A stretch of DNA of 36,005 nucleotides from Oscillospiraceae bacterium (GTDB lineage Bacteria; Bacillota; Clostridia; Oscillospirales; Ruminococcaceae), in the NCBI GenBank assembly GCA_900768245.1, contig CAAGCE010000060.1:1-36005 (forward strand), read 5' to 3'. The notes under the pieces are model-generated. The model did no database searches. It was not told the origin of the DNA and saw nothing but the letters and a program-made list of their open reading frames with translations. Positions 1-7,924 of the stretch are shown one piece after another. Position 1 is the stretch's first letter; each line of letters opens with the position of its first letter. The translations under genes and the position numbers were made by a program.

Positions 1-138
1 ACGTCTTTTCGGCAAATTTTGCCGCAGACTGCGTTAAAAATCCTTGCCGGGCGACAGCCCGCCTGCGGATTTTTGCCTTGTCTGCAACAAAATTATGCTC
101 GAAAATCCGTACACATTTCTTATGAAGACAGGTTCTTA
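1..138 (-). mobile_element. MITE-like inverted-repeat element, copy 1 (cut by window start)
   Basis: The first 135 bases are the reverse complement of 21497-21631, with only two differences and no gaps, so this is a second copy of the 161-bp element described there. Only 135 of its bases lie inside the window. The terminal repeat (reading GAACCTGTCTTCATAAG on the minus strand) ends at 135 and is followed by TTA at 136-138, the presumed target duplication. That TTA is also the TAA stop codon of the transglutaminase gene. The interior carries the same nested hairpin, with GCAGAC/GTCTGC and AAAAATCC/GGATTTTT pairings. It encodes no protein. Confidence 0.85.
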
Positions 139-2367
139 TTTTTGATGTTTGTATCGTCTGAGAGCCTTTAGCTGTGCCTTGTAACATTCGAGAGCCGCAA
201 AAGCAGCAGCCTTGTCCGTATCAGCACCGCCGTAGCAAACCGCTTCAAACGGGGCGGTAAGAGGTTCAAGGGAAAATCCCGTTTTGCTTTCAACAAATGC
301 CCTGACCTGTTCAACGGTCATTGTTCGGCATTTTACATTGAATATTCGGCTTGTTTCCGTCAGAAAGCGTTTGTAAAGCATAAGGACGGCTTTGTTCGGT
401 GCGGTATGTCTGACACGCAGGATAAAGAACGCTTTTTCAAGCTTCGGCAGGAAAATAATGATGACAATAACTGCCGCAGCACTTACGAATACCGCAATGC
501 AGGTGATAAATACCGCAAGATAGTCTGTTTCTGTGTTTTTATCGGAGGAGTCGCCTGCGCCAGATGTATTGACACCGCCGACCGTCGGTTCATATATTAC
601 CCAGCCTGCACCGGGGATAAATACCTCGGGATAAGCGTGAGCATTTTCCGTGTATATCTGATATGCACCGCTTATTTCCGTTGATGCAGGAACAAATCCC
701 TCAACATAGCGTACCGTCAGACCTGCTCCTCTTGCAAGCAGACAATATGCGGTTGCAAAATCCGAGCAGGTGCCTCTCTTGCTTTCCGTAAGGAAAAATT
801 CGGGAGTGTCGCTGTCCTCAGGCGCACGGTAGGCAAGGTCGTATCTGAATCCGTTTGTGTGGAAGTATTGTTCGATAGCGGCAGCCTTTTCCCAGTCATA
901 TGTCAGACCGTCGCTTATTTCGTCTGATATGCGCTGTATCTCGTCCGATACCTTATCATAGTTTGACGGTGCAAAGATCTGTGCCTCATAACAATCATTG
1001 TAAAAGCCGCTTACCGCTGTGTAAGGTCCGGCGTTGTCGCTCATATTGAAAAGCTGGGTTTCGTATTCATCAAGCAGCACTTCATATTCATCTAGGGTTA
1101 TATCGCAAAGTCCCGATTCAAGCCAGCCGCTTGAGAAAACATAGGCTGAATCATAAAAATCAATTCCGTATGAAGCGTAAGGGGAAAGCTGCTTGGTGTT
1201 TGGATATATTTCGCCTGCGGCGGTGCGGTAGGTAAATTCGGCATCATTGTTCGGGAAAGTGACATTTGCCGCTCTGAGTGGTGAGATAACATATTTTGCA
1301 GGAAATTCAACTGCGCTTACTCTTGCGTATAATAAGCTGTCCTCGACTGCGGATATTTTTCCTTCCGCATCGGGTTTCAGCTTGTCAAGCAGTTCGCTGT
1401 CCAGAATCTTATATGCTTCAAAAAGTGAGGAATAGCTCATAGCGGAGGCATCGTTGATCCAGTTTTTGTAGCCTCTGTTGTAGCTGTCGCTGTACACCCA
1501 GTGGTTGTTTTCCGGCACATAGGTATCGAAAACCTGTATCCTCATATATTGCGGCACGTTGGTATTTACGGTATAGAGCAGCTTGCTCTCCATATTCTGA
1601 TAGTTATCTGCGTTGCCTGAGCTTGAAGTATATCTGCCGCTCATCTGACCGTATGTGCCTCGGAGCGAGAAAAATGCAGAGAACTCCTCAAACTTTTCAT
1701 AGTAAGGAGTTTCCTGCGGCTTTGGGACAATAAGTGCAATGAGAATTACCGCTCCCGCAAAATCTATATAGGAAGTCAATGCGGCAGCCTTTCCCACAGG
1801 TGCGTTTTTATCTTCAAGGGTCATTCGATTCTGATAAATATAAATAAGAATATCAAGCGAAGCAAGCACACATATATAAAATGTCGGTATTATCTGTGAC
1901 GTTTTTACATATATGGCAAATGGGATAATGCATATAAGAGTGATTATAGATACACGATAGCTTATGTGTGTAAAATAGTAAACTACCGAGCTTATGAAAA
2001 AAGTAAAGCCTATTACGATTATCCATAGATAAGCTGTCTGAGTATCAACAAGCTCACCGCCCGACAGAAACCATTCAAAAAATTCAAAACGCTGCGGTTC
2101 AGCTGTCATAAGCATACTTATTGCACAAAGGACAACTGCGCAAATCCCTATAAAAACCACAGGACCTATCCATTTGTGCGTTTTTATAAAATCGTAAGCC
2201 GCAAAAAGCACAACTGTCAGAATTGCAATAGCAGGGATAAATGACGTCAGAACAGTTCCGAGATAAATGCTTACAATAGCTGAGTTTATCGTTGTTACAA
2301 GAAGAAATGGCAGCAGCTTGCGCTTTAAATTGTCTATGCCGAAAAAGGTGGATTTTATTTCGGTCAT
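136..2367 (-). CDS. Membrane-anchored transglutaminase-like protein (TgpA/YebA type)
   Basis: This 743-aa protein has a cluster of hydrophobic segments over about residues 15-215, an extracellular region, a transglutaminase core, another membrane segment near 618-640 and a cytoplasmic tail resembling DUF4129. The core shows the expected order: Cys534 in GTCSDFA, His577 in NAHAYPEV, and Glu593 in YEPT. The EPT form, rather than DPT, is common in the TgpA/YebA branch. It is the last gene of a five-gene operon, 24 bases after the DUF58 gene. MoxR, DUF58 and transglutaminase genes are a recurrent module thought to act in envelope assembly or peptide cross-linking or cleavage. The substrate is unknown. 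Its stop codon coincides with the TTA target site of an inserted repeat element. Confidence 0.88.
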   Translation of the reverse strand: MTEIKSTFFGIDNLKRKLLPFLLVTTINSAIVSIYLGTVLTSFIPAIAILTVVLFAAYDFIKTHKWIGPVVFIGICAVVLCAISMLMTAEPQRFEFFEWFLSGGELVDTQTAYLWIIVIGFTFFISSVVYYFTHISYRVSIITLICIIPFAIYVKTSQIIPTFYICVLASLDILIYIYQNRMTLEDKNAPVGKAAALTSYIDFAGAVILIALIVPKPQETPYYEKFEEFSAFFSLRGTYGQMSGRYTSSSGNADNYQNMESKLLYTVNTNVPQYMRIQVFDTYVPENNHWVYSDSYNRGYKNWINDASAMSYSSLFEAYKILDSELLDKLKPDAEGKISAVEDSLLYARVSAVEFPAKYVISPLRAANVTFPNNDAEFTYRTAAGEIYPNTKQLSPYASYGIDFYDSAYVFSSGWLESGLCDITLDEYEVLLDEYETQLFNMSDNAGPYTAVSGFYNDCYEAQIFAPSNYDKVSDEIQRISDEISDGLTYDWEKAAAIEQYFHTNGFRYDLAYRAPEDSDTPEFFLTESKRGTCSDFATAYCLLARGAGLTVRYVEGFVPASTEISGAYQIYTENAHAYPEVFIPGAGWVIYEPTVGGVNTSGAGDSSDKNTETDYLAVFITCIAVFVSAAAVIVIIIFLPKLEKAFFILRVRHTAPNKAVLMLYKRFLTETSRIFNVKCRTMTVEQVRAFVESKTGFSLEPLTAPFEAVCYGGADTDKAAAFAALECYKAQLKALRRYKHQK

Positions 2368-2391
2368 TTGAAGCCGTCCTTTCTTTTTGAT

Positions 2392-3603
2392 CTATCTGGA
2401 TTCTGCGGTGTAGTCCTCATTTATGAGCCAGCAGGGCGAGGGGAGAACTGTTTCCATCGGTGATGCCGATGTTACAACGGTCACAGCCATTCCGCTCTGC
2501 ATTGCGGAGTCTGCTTCTGCCATAAGCTTTTTGTCCGGATAGGGTGTAAAAAGCATTATTCCGCTGCTTTGCTTTTTGGCGGCAAGCTCTGAGAGCGGTA
2601 TGCGCTGAGTGGTTTCAAAGTAATCGTGCGAAAAGCTGTAATCCGCAAAGGCAGTCTGCAAAGCGGTAATATCCCCAAAATCTGATATTTCAAAGGGAAT
2701 AAAACCGTCCTTTGTTTTGTACCATACGGTCGATTCAAAATTCAGCCTGAAAAGCGAGAAAACAACTGCCAGAACACCCTCAACAGCACGTTCGTCGCTT
2801 GCTCTGCTGCTGCCAACGGGGTCAAGAACGATAACCTGCTGCATAGCTTCTATCTCATCATCAAGGCGTACCATATAAACGTCTTTTTTTGATGAAAGCT
2901 TCCAGTTGATACGTCGGATAGGGTCGCCCTCTGTATATTCACGGTGACTGTAACCGGGCATACCTCCGAAAAGCTTAAGCTTGTCCGATTCCTTTGTGTC
3001 CTCTGTTTCATCTGAAAAGCGTATCGTTTCCGCAGCTGATTTTATTATAGGAGTGTCGGAGGGTATATCGGGAATGTTGGGTATGATCTTAACCTCGTGA
3101 CCCGATACGCCGCAGTGAAGATCAAGACTGAAAAGGTCAAGAAAATCTGTGATAAAAACACTTTTTGCCCCAAGAACTGCCTTTCCCCAGCTTTCGGCTT
3201 TGTAGTCAGCTTCAAGAACTGTGCTGCCCTTTGGCTGAATGCTTACGACATAGTTTTCTTTGCCGTTTCGGTTTTTCATTCCGCCGCATTCTTTAAGGAC
3301 TATCCTTACCGCAGGAACTGGGAAAATGCTTTTGTTTGAAACGGTTATCCTGAGCTTGACGTCCTCACCCTTGTAAACCATATTTCCGCTTACATCTGAG
3401 GTTATTTCAATGCTGTGGGTGAAAAATGTTATAAGGGTTATGGTGAGTGAAAATATCGGTGCTGCCGCAAGGACATAAAATACCGTCCAACCCGCAGGAG
3501 CGTTCATATAAAGAGAAAAAACAACGCATATCCCAAGAGCGATAAGATAGCCGAATATTCTTACGGCAAGCGGAGTTTTTCTGTCGGTCTTTCTTTTTTT
3601 CAT
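2392..3603 (-). CDS. DUF58 domain membrane protein
   Basis: This 403-aa protein starts with a basic stretch and two membrane segments (about residues 12-62). An immunoglobulin-like beta-rich part follows, then the DUF58 signature near residues 215-250, visible as REYTEGDPIRRINWKLSSKK. DUF58 proteins have a von Willebrand A-like fold and are almost always encoded next to MoxR ATPases, as here (12 bases downstream of the MoxR gene, 24 bases upstream of the transglutaminase gene). By family, it is probably the membrane partner on which the ATPase acts. No enzymatic residues are evident and the biological substrate cannot be inferred. Confidence 0.9.
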   Translation of the reverse strand: MKKRKTDRKTPLAVRIFGYLIALGICVVFSLYMNAPAGWTVFYVLAAAPIFSLTITLITFFTHSIEITSDVSGNMVYKGEDVKLRITVSNKSIFPVPAVRIVLKECGGMKNRNGKENYVVSIQPKGSTVLEADYKAESWGKAVLGAKSVFITDFLDLFSLDLHCGVSGHEVKIIPNIPDIPSDTPIIKSAAETIRFSDETEDTKESDKLKLFGGMPGYSHREYTEGDPIRRINWKLSSKKDVYMVRLDDEIEAMQQVIVLDPVGSSRASDERAVEGVLAVVFSLFRLNFESTVWYKTKDGFIPFEISDFGDITALQTAFADYSFSHDYFETTQRIPLSELAAKKQSSGIMLFTPYPDKKLMAEADSAMQSGMAVTVVTSASPMETVLPSPCWLINEDYTAESR

Positions 3604-3615
3604 TCGGCTCTATCC

Positions 3616-4563
3616 TTATTCAACAGGGACGTTTATGCGTGATACGACCTGTCCGATAACATTTTCCGCACTGCCGTATTCAGCCTTGCCCTTAGGTGAA
3701 AGCATTATTCTGTGAGAAAGCACGGAAACAGCGCAATGACGCACATCATCGGGAGTTATAAAGCTTCTTTCGTTTATGAAAGCCCATGCTTTTGCCGCCT
3801 TGTAAAGGGCAATGCTTCCTCTCGGACTTACGCCAAGCTTTATGGCTTCATCATTTCTTGTAGCGTTCACGATGTCAACGATGTAATTTTTCACATTTGC
3901 GGCAGCCGAAACCTTTTTTACCTCGTCCTGAAGAGCGGCAATGTCGGCAGTAGTAAGAACAGGCTGCAAACTGCGGACAGGATTTTCATTTTCGTTTCTT
4001 TCAAGGATAGAAGCTTCTTCTTCCGCAGAGGGATAACCCATACTTATTTTCATTGCAAATCTGTCCATCTGCGCTTCTGGAAGATGATATGTTCCGTAGG
4101 TTTCAACAGGGTTCTGTGTTGCAAGCACCATAAACGGACGGGGAAGCTCATAGGTGTGACTGTCAAGGCTGACCTGACGTTCCTCCATTACTTCAAGAAG
4201 TGAGGACTGTGCCTTGGGTGAAGCACGGTTTATTTCGTCGGCAAGGAGAAAATTACAGAATGCCGCACCCTTTTTATACTCAAATTCGCCTGTCTGACGG
4301 TTTATCATAGTAAAGCCCGTAATGTCTGATGGCATAATATCAGGAGTAAGCTGTATTCTGCTGAAATCACCGTCAACAGAGCGTGAAAGTGCGGCAGCAA
4401 GCTGAGTTTTGCCTACTCCGGGAACGTCCTCAATAAGAATATGACCCTCCATAAGCAAAGCGGTAACAGCCTGAGTTATGACCTCACGTTTGCCGATAAT
4501 GACCTTTTCAATATTGTCGATAAGAGCTGAGATTCTTTTGTCCATTTGGGGTATACACTCCAT
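3616..4563 (-). CDS. MoxR family AAA+ ATPase
   Basis: This 315-aa AAA+ ATPase has a Walker A at about residues 47-54 (GVGKTQLA), Walker B as LLADEINRAS, the sensor region FMVLATQNPVE, and the MoxR hallmark EAQMDRFAMKISMGYPS, followed by the C-terminal lid. MoxR proteins act as chaperone-like ATPases that mature partner complexes. Here the partners are probably the DUF58 and transglutaminase proteins encoded just downstream. The ATG used lies two bases after the stop of the LRR gene, suggesting translational coupling. No good Shine-Dalgarno precedes it, and an in-frame ATG at 4545 preceded by GGAG is an alternative start giving a protein six residues shorter. Confidence 0.93.
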   Translation of the reverse strand: MECIPQMDKRISALIDNIEKVIIGKREVITQAVTALLMEGHILIEDVPGVGKTQLAAALSRSVDGDFSRIQLTPDIMPSDITGFTMINRQTGEFEYKKGAAFCNFLLADEINRASPKAQSSLLEVMEERQVSLDSHTYELPRPFMVLATQNPVETYGTYHLPEAQMDRFAMKISMGYPSAEEEASILERNENENPVRSLQPVLTTADIAALQDEVKKVSAAANVKNYIVDIVNATRNDEAIKLGVSPRGSIALYKAAKAWAFINERSFITPDDVRHCAVSVLSHRIMLSPKGKAEYGSAENVIGQVVSRINVPVE

Positions 4564-4565
4564 TC

Positions 4566-5714
4566 TTATTCGGATTTTTTAGCTTTTTTGTTAAGGATAA
4601 GTGCGGTGACCCCTGCACCTGCGCCGCAGCATACAACTGCAATGACAATAACGGCAGCAATGCTTACACCGCCCTTTGACTCAGCTGACACAGCGGCAGC
4701 TTCTTCTGCTGACGTTTCAGCTGTTTCCGTTTCTTCGGATTGGCTTGCATCTGTTTCCGATGTTTCCTCTGCGGCAGATGCTGTTTCCTCGGGAGCTTCG
4801 GTTTCTTCGGCTGTCGGCTCTGCGGCTGCGATAGGATAATCGCCTGTAAGGTCGCCGGAGGTTTTTACATTGTTCACGTTCCAGCTATCATAGCTGTCAA
4901 GACTGTCCTCATAAACGTGTACAGTTGCACCGACATTGAGAAAAGTGCCTGCACCTGCAATTTCGGGAGCATTTTCAGCATAAGCGTAAATGTCTTTAAG
5001 GTTGTTGCAGTCCGCAAAAGCACCGTCGGCAATTGATGTAACATTAGGTCCGATGATTATTTTGGAAAAGCCGCACTTACTGAAAGTATAACCGTAAATT
5101 TCCGTGATATTTGACGGAATGGTAAACTCTGTTATTGATTTGCAGTCACGGAATGCACCCTCACCGATATAAGTGATATTTTCGGTTACGGGAATATCCG
5201 AAAGTGCCTCGCAGGACTCAAAAGCATAGTCATCTATCTTTGTTACGCTGTCAGGCATACTTACCTTAACGAGCTTTCTGTTTCCGGAAAAAGCCTTTGC
5301 ACCGATCTCGACTGTATTTTTCGGCAGGCTTATAAATGTAAGCTGATTTCTTGACGGGAGAGCATTTTCGGGAATGATGCCGTCCTTTGTTTCTGCGCCT
5401 GCAAGCTCAATATATTCAAGATTGGGAATGTTCTGCAATGCGGAATAATCCTCTGCGGAAAGAGTACCGCCCGAAACTGCGGCTTTTTTTATGTAGTTGT
5501 AGTCTGTTCCGTCAGCAGCTTCAAGAAGAGCGTCGGAAAGCCTGCCCGTTTCAAATTCGGTTACTATAACAGCTTCGGTATCCGATTCAACGGCAAATGA
5601 CTGCAGCGGAAGAATGATTATTCCGATAAGAAGGGATACCGCTAAAATAAGTACGAATATCCTTAATCCAAGGCTTTTTTTCTTAGTGGTTGATGAATTG
5701 GTTTTCTTGTTCAC
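4566..5714 (-). CDS. BspA-type leucine-rich repeat surface protein with C-terminal membrane anchor
   Basis: This 382-aa protein has a lysine-rich N-terminus and a hydrophobic segment (about residues 18-42) ending in a likely export signal. It is followed by LRR_5/BspA-type repeats over roughly residues 90-265, with recurring elements such as IGAKAFSGNRKLVKVSMPDSV and IGEGAFRDCKSI. Next comes a Glu/Thr/Ala-rich low-complexity stalk (about 295-345), then a C-terminal membrane helix and a basic tail ending KKAKKSE. The stalk plus anchor implies display on the outer face of the membrane. It lies between an unrecognised gene and moxR in one operon, so it may be a substrate or ligand-binding member of the MoxR/DUF58/transglutaminase system. 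That role is inference. Confidence 0.85.
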   Translation of the reverse strand: MNKKTNSSTTKKKSLGLRIFVLILAVSLLIGIIILPLQSFAVESDTEAVIVTEFETGRLSDALLEAADGTDYNYIKKAAVSGGTLSAEDYSALQNIPNLEYIELAGAETKDGIIPENALPSRNQLTFISLPKNTVEIGAKAFSGNRKLVKVSMPDSVTKIDDYAFESCEALSDIPVTENITYIGEGAFRDCKSITEFTIPSNITEIYGYTFSKCGFSKIIIGPNVTSIADGAFADCNNLKDIYAYAENAPEIAGAGTFLNVGATVHVYEDSLDSYDSWNVNNVKTSGDLTGDYPIAAAEPTAEETEAPEETASAAEETSETDASQSEETETAETSAEEAAAVSAESKGGVSIAAVIVIAVVCCGAGAGVTALILNKKAKKSE

Positions 5715-5738
5715 TTGACTATCTCCTTTATGTAAATG

Positions 5739-6593
5739 TTATTTAAGACTTCTGCCTGCTTCGTCAGCCGAACGTGTGTCCTTTACGGAAAAGCGTCCAG
5801 CTATCTGTATGTCATTGGGCGTAAAGAGCAGCACATCTGTTGTGAGAGGGTGCTCCGCCTTTTGGTATTCTTCAATTATGACCTTGCCCAAGCCTTCAAG
5901 AATGTTGTTTGTTATGTTTCCGAGAATGAGCAGGCTTTCTTCCGACGGTGCAACAACAAGGAATTTTGCACCCATAAAATCATAAACCGTCCTTCGGAAA
6001 TCATTGCACATCATAAGTGATGTAGCCAGTCTTTTTGATGGCAGCTCAAATTCAAGAGCGGAAATACCGTCTGCTATCTCAGACTGATTTTTTTCAGCCT
6101 TTGCAAGCAGCCTGCACATATTCCTGTCCGCAACCGAAACAGCGACCTCTCTCGGTACAGCCCATCGTTTCAGACAGCTTTCTTCAAGATAATGAAGCTC
6201 AGTGTCATCAGCCGTATAAACTACGACTTTTTTCAGCCCGTCCGCAAAATCCTCATAAACCATATTGTTTTTCACATCGGAGCCACGCATAACTACAAAT
6301 CTCAGAAACGCCTGACCGTTTGTGAATGAAACCATACGGCTTTCCATATCACATTCAAGCCGCAGCTTTTTTATAAAGCTGTCAAGCTCGGCTTCGGAGT
6401 GATTTTTTTCATATATTTCTCTTGCCTTGCCTGCGTCTATTTTAAATGAAGCACTTCCATTGGTAACATCATATATTCCGTCCTCGGACTTTGATGAAAC
6501 GGTAAAATTGCTGCGCTTCAGAGCATTTTTCAGTTCAGATTCAAATTTATCCTTGTTAAATAAGCCGCCAAGCCTTTCTAAAATACCGTTCAA
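5739..6593 (-). CDS. Conserved-looking protein of unknown function, first gene of the MoxR operon
   Basis: I do not recognise this family. The predicted product is 284 aa, soluble, mixed alpha/beta, with no signal peptide and no membrane segment. It begins NGILERLGGLFNKDKFESEL after the initiator. I chose TTG at 6593, preceded by AGAGAGG. An in-frame ATG exists at 6644, but a TATAAT -10 box lies inside that extension (6633-6638), so transcription should start downstream of it. The stop is 24 bases before the LRR gene, making this the likely first gene of the envelope operon. A GTG at 6605 is another possible start. The function may be regulatory or scaffolding. I cannot say more from sequence. 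Confidence 0.7.
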   Translation of the reverse strand: MNGILERLGGLFNKDKFESELKNALKRSNFTVSSKSEDGIYDVTNGSASFKIDAGKAREIYEKNHSEAELDSFIKKLRLECDMESRMVSFTNGQAFLRFVVMRGSDVKNNMVYEDFADGLKKVVVYTADDTELHYLEESCLKRWAVPREVAVSVADRNMCRLLAKAEKNQSEIADGISALEFELPSKRLATSLMMCNDFRRTVYDFMGAKFLVVAPSEESLLILGNITNNILEGLGKVIIEEYQKAEHPLTTDVLLFTPNDIQIAGRFSVKDTRSADEAGRSLK

Positions 6594-6632
6594 TGAAAAA
6601 AGCACCTCTCTTTCATCGGTATATACAAAAAT

Positions 6633-6638
6633 ATTATA
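6633..6638 (-). promoter_or_regulatory. Probable -10 box of the MoxR/DUF58/transglutaminase operon
   Basis: The minus strand reads TATAAT here, about 40 bases before the preferred TTG start. No convincing -35 hexamer is visible 16-18 bases upstream. The placement argues against translation from the ATG at 6644. Confidence 0.45.
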
Positions 6639-6718
6639 ACACATAGTTTTTCAAAAGTACATATTTTCGGAAAAATATTTTGCTGCATTAATTCGACAGA
6701 CTTTTTTGAAAATACCTC

Positions 6719-6747
6719 TTGACAAATCAGATTAAATGGTTTATTAT
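6719..6747 (+). promoter_or_regulatory. Sigma-A promoter of the gntR-ABC operon
   Basis: TTGACA at 6719-6724, a 17-base spacer and TATTAT at 6742-6747. The -10 box touches the palindromic operator, consistent with repression by the adjacent regulator. Confidence 0.85.
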
Positions 6748-6769
6748 TGTATTAGTTGAATAATACAAT
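6746..6769 (+). promoter_or_regulatory. Palindromic operator, probably for the GntR/YtrA regulator
   Basis: A perfect 9-bp inverted repeat, ATTGTATTA and TAATACAAT, separated by GTTGAA. It begins at the last bases of the -10 box and covers the expected transcription start. Position and symmetry suit autoregulation by the dimeric GntR protein encoded 21 bases downstream. Confidence 0.75.
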
Positions 6770-6790
6770 GTGAAGAAAGGAGTGATCCTA

Positions 6791-7159
6791 ATGCCGTGGA
6801 ACTTTAATGAAAATACACCGATATATCAGCAGATAATTGAACATATCAAGCTTAGCATAGCAGTCGGCGAGTACAGCGCAGGGGATAAGCTTCTGCCTGT
6901 AAGAGAGCTTGCCTCGGTAGCAGAGGTCAACCCGAATACAATGCAGAAAGCACTTTCGGAGCTTGAACGTGAGGGGCTTGTCTTTTCGCAGCGCACAGCA
7001 GGACGGTATATAACAGAGGATAAGGAAAAAATATCCGAACTTAGACGTACTCTTGCGCAGGAGCAGATAGACTGGTTCATAACCAAAATGTCGCAGCTTG
7101 GCTTTACCGCCGAAGAAGCAATAGAACAGCTAAGAAAGCATATTGACGGGGATAAATAA
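6791..7159 (+). CDS. GntR family transcriptional regulator, YtrA subfamily
   Basis: This 122-aa protein has a winged helix-turn-helix at about residues 10-75, with the family hallmarks PIYQQIIEHIK, GDKLLPVRELA and NPNTMQKALSELEREGLV. A short C-terminal helical dimerisation tail follows instead of a large effector domain. That size is typical of the YtrA subfamily, which usually controls a linked ABC exporter in response to cell envelope stress. The ATG at 6791 has an ideal AAAGGAG upstream. A GTG 21 bases earlier lies next to the operator and is unlikely. It is the first gene of a five-gene operon, and its own promoter carries a matching palindrome, so autorepression is likely. Confidence 0.9.
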   Translation: MPWNFNENTPIYQQIIEHIKLSIAVGEYSAGDKLLPVRELASVAEVNPNTMQKALSELEREGLVFSQRTAGRYITEDKEKISELRRTLAQEQIDWFITKMSQLGFTAEEAIEQLRKHIDGDK

Positions 7160-7186
7160 AACATCTTATGAGAAAGGGTGGTCATA

Positions 7187-7924
7187 ATGACAGGAGAAAC
7201 AGAAATGTTAAACGAACAGATCGGTTCGGATGTACTTGTTTCCTGCAAGGGGATTACCAAAGCGTATGGCAGAAAGGTTGCTTTGGATAACATTAATGTT
7301 GAAATAGGCAGGGGTAAAATAATAGGTCTTCTCGGACCCAACGGCAGCGGAAAAACCACATTGATAAAGCTGATGAGCGGTATCCTTACACCGACATCGG
7401 GCGAAATAACAATATCGGGGAAAAATATCGGATTAGAAACCAAGAAGATAGTTTCCTATCTGCCCGAAAGAACATATCTTAACGACTGGATGAAGGTCAG
7501 GCAGATAATAGGGTTCTTCAGTGATTTTTATGAGGATTTTGACCCGCAGACAGCTTATGATATGCTGAAAAAGCTTAACATAAACCCCGAGGACAGACTA
7601 AAAACAATGTCAAAGGGTACAAGGGAAAAGGTGCAGCTCATACTTGTAATGAGCAGAAAAGCCGAGCTTTACCTCCTTGACGAACCGATAGGCGGCGTTG
7701 ATCCTGCTGCAAGAGATTATATACTCAAAACAATACTCAGCAACTATAATGAAAATGCTTCGGTAATAATTTCAACCCACCTTATAAGCGATATTGAGCA
7801 TATTCTCGATGAGGTCATCTTTATCCGTGACAGCAAGTTTGTAATGCAGATGACGGTCGATGATATGAGAGAAAAGTACGGCAAATCGGTAGACGGAGTT
7901 TTCAGGGAGGTGTTCGCATGTTAG
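7187..7924 (+). CDS. ABC transporter ATP-binding protein (YtrB/BcrA-like)
   Basis: This is a 245-aa ATPase with a Walker A (LGPNGSGKTTLIKLMSG), a Q-loop region, a degenerate signature MSKGTREKVQL in place of LSGGQ, Walker B LYLLDEPIGGVDP and the switch histidine in ISTHLISD. The MSKG-type signature is typical of YtrB/BcrA-like exporters. An AAAGGG precedes the ATG at 7187. A second ATG at 7205 also has a good AGGAG, so the true N-terminus could be six residues shorter. The gene overlaps the permease gene by seven bases, implying coupled translation. The likely role is export or sensing of an envelope-active compound, inferred from context. Confidence 0.92.
   Translation: MTGETEMLNEQIGSDVLVSCKGITKAYGRKVALDNINVEIGRGKIIGLLGPNGSGKTTLIKLMSGILTPTSGEITISGKNIGLETKKIVSYLPERTYLNDWMKVRQIIGFFSDFYEDFDPQTAYDMLKKLNINPEDRLKTMSKGTREKVQLILVMSRKAELYLLDEPIGGVDPAARDYILKTILSNYNENASVIISTHLISDIEHILDEVIFIRDSKFVMQMTVDDMREKYGKSVDGVFREVFAC

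Noticed and set aside
6826..7443. A 205-codon minus-strand open frame across gntR and the ABC ATPase gene
   Set aside because: It spans two real genes on the opposite strand, and its Ser/Pro-rich product looks like a reverse reading of them.
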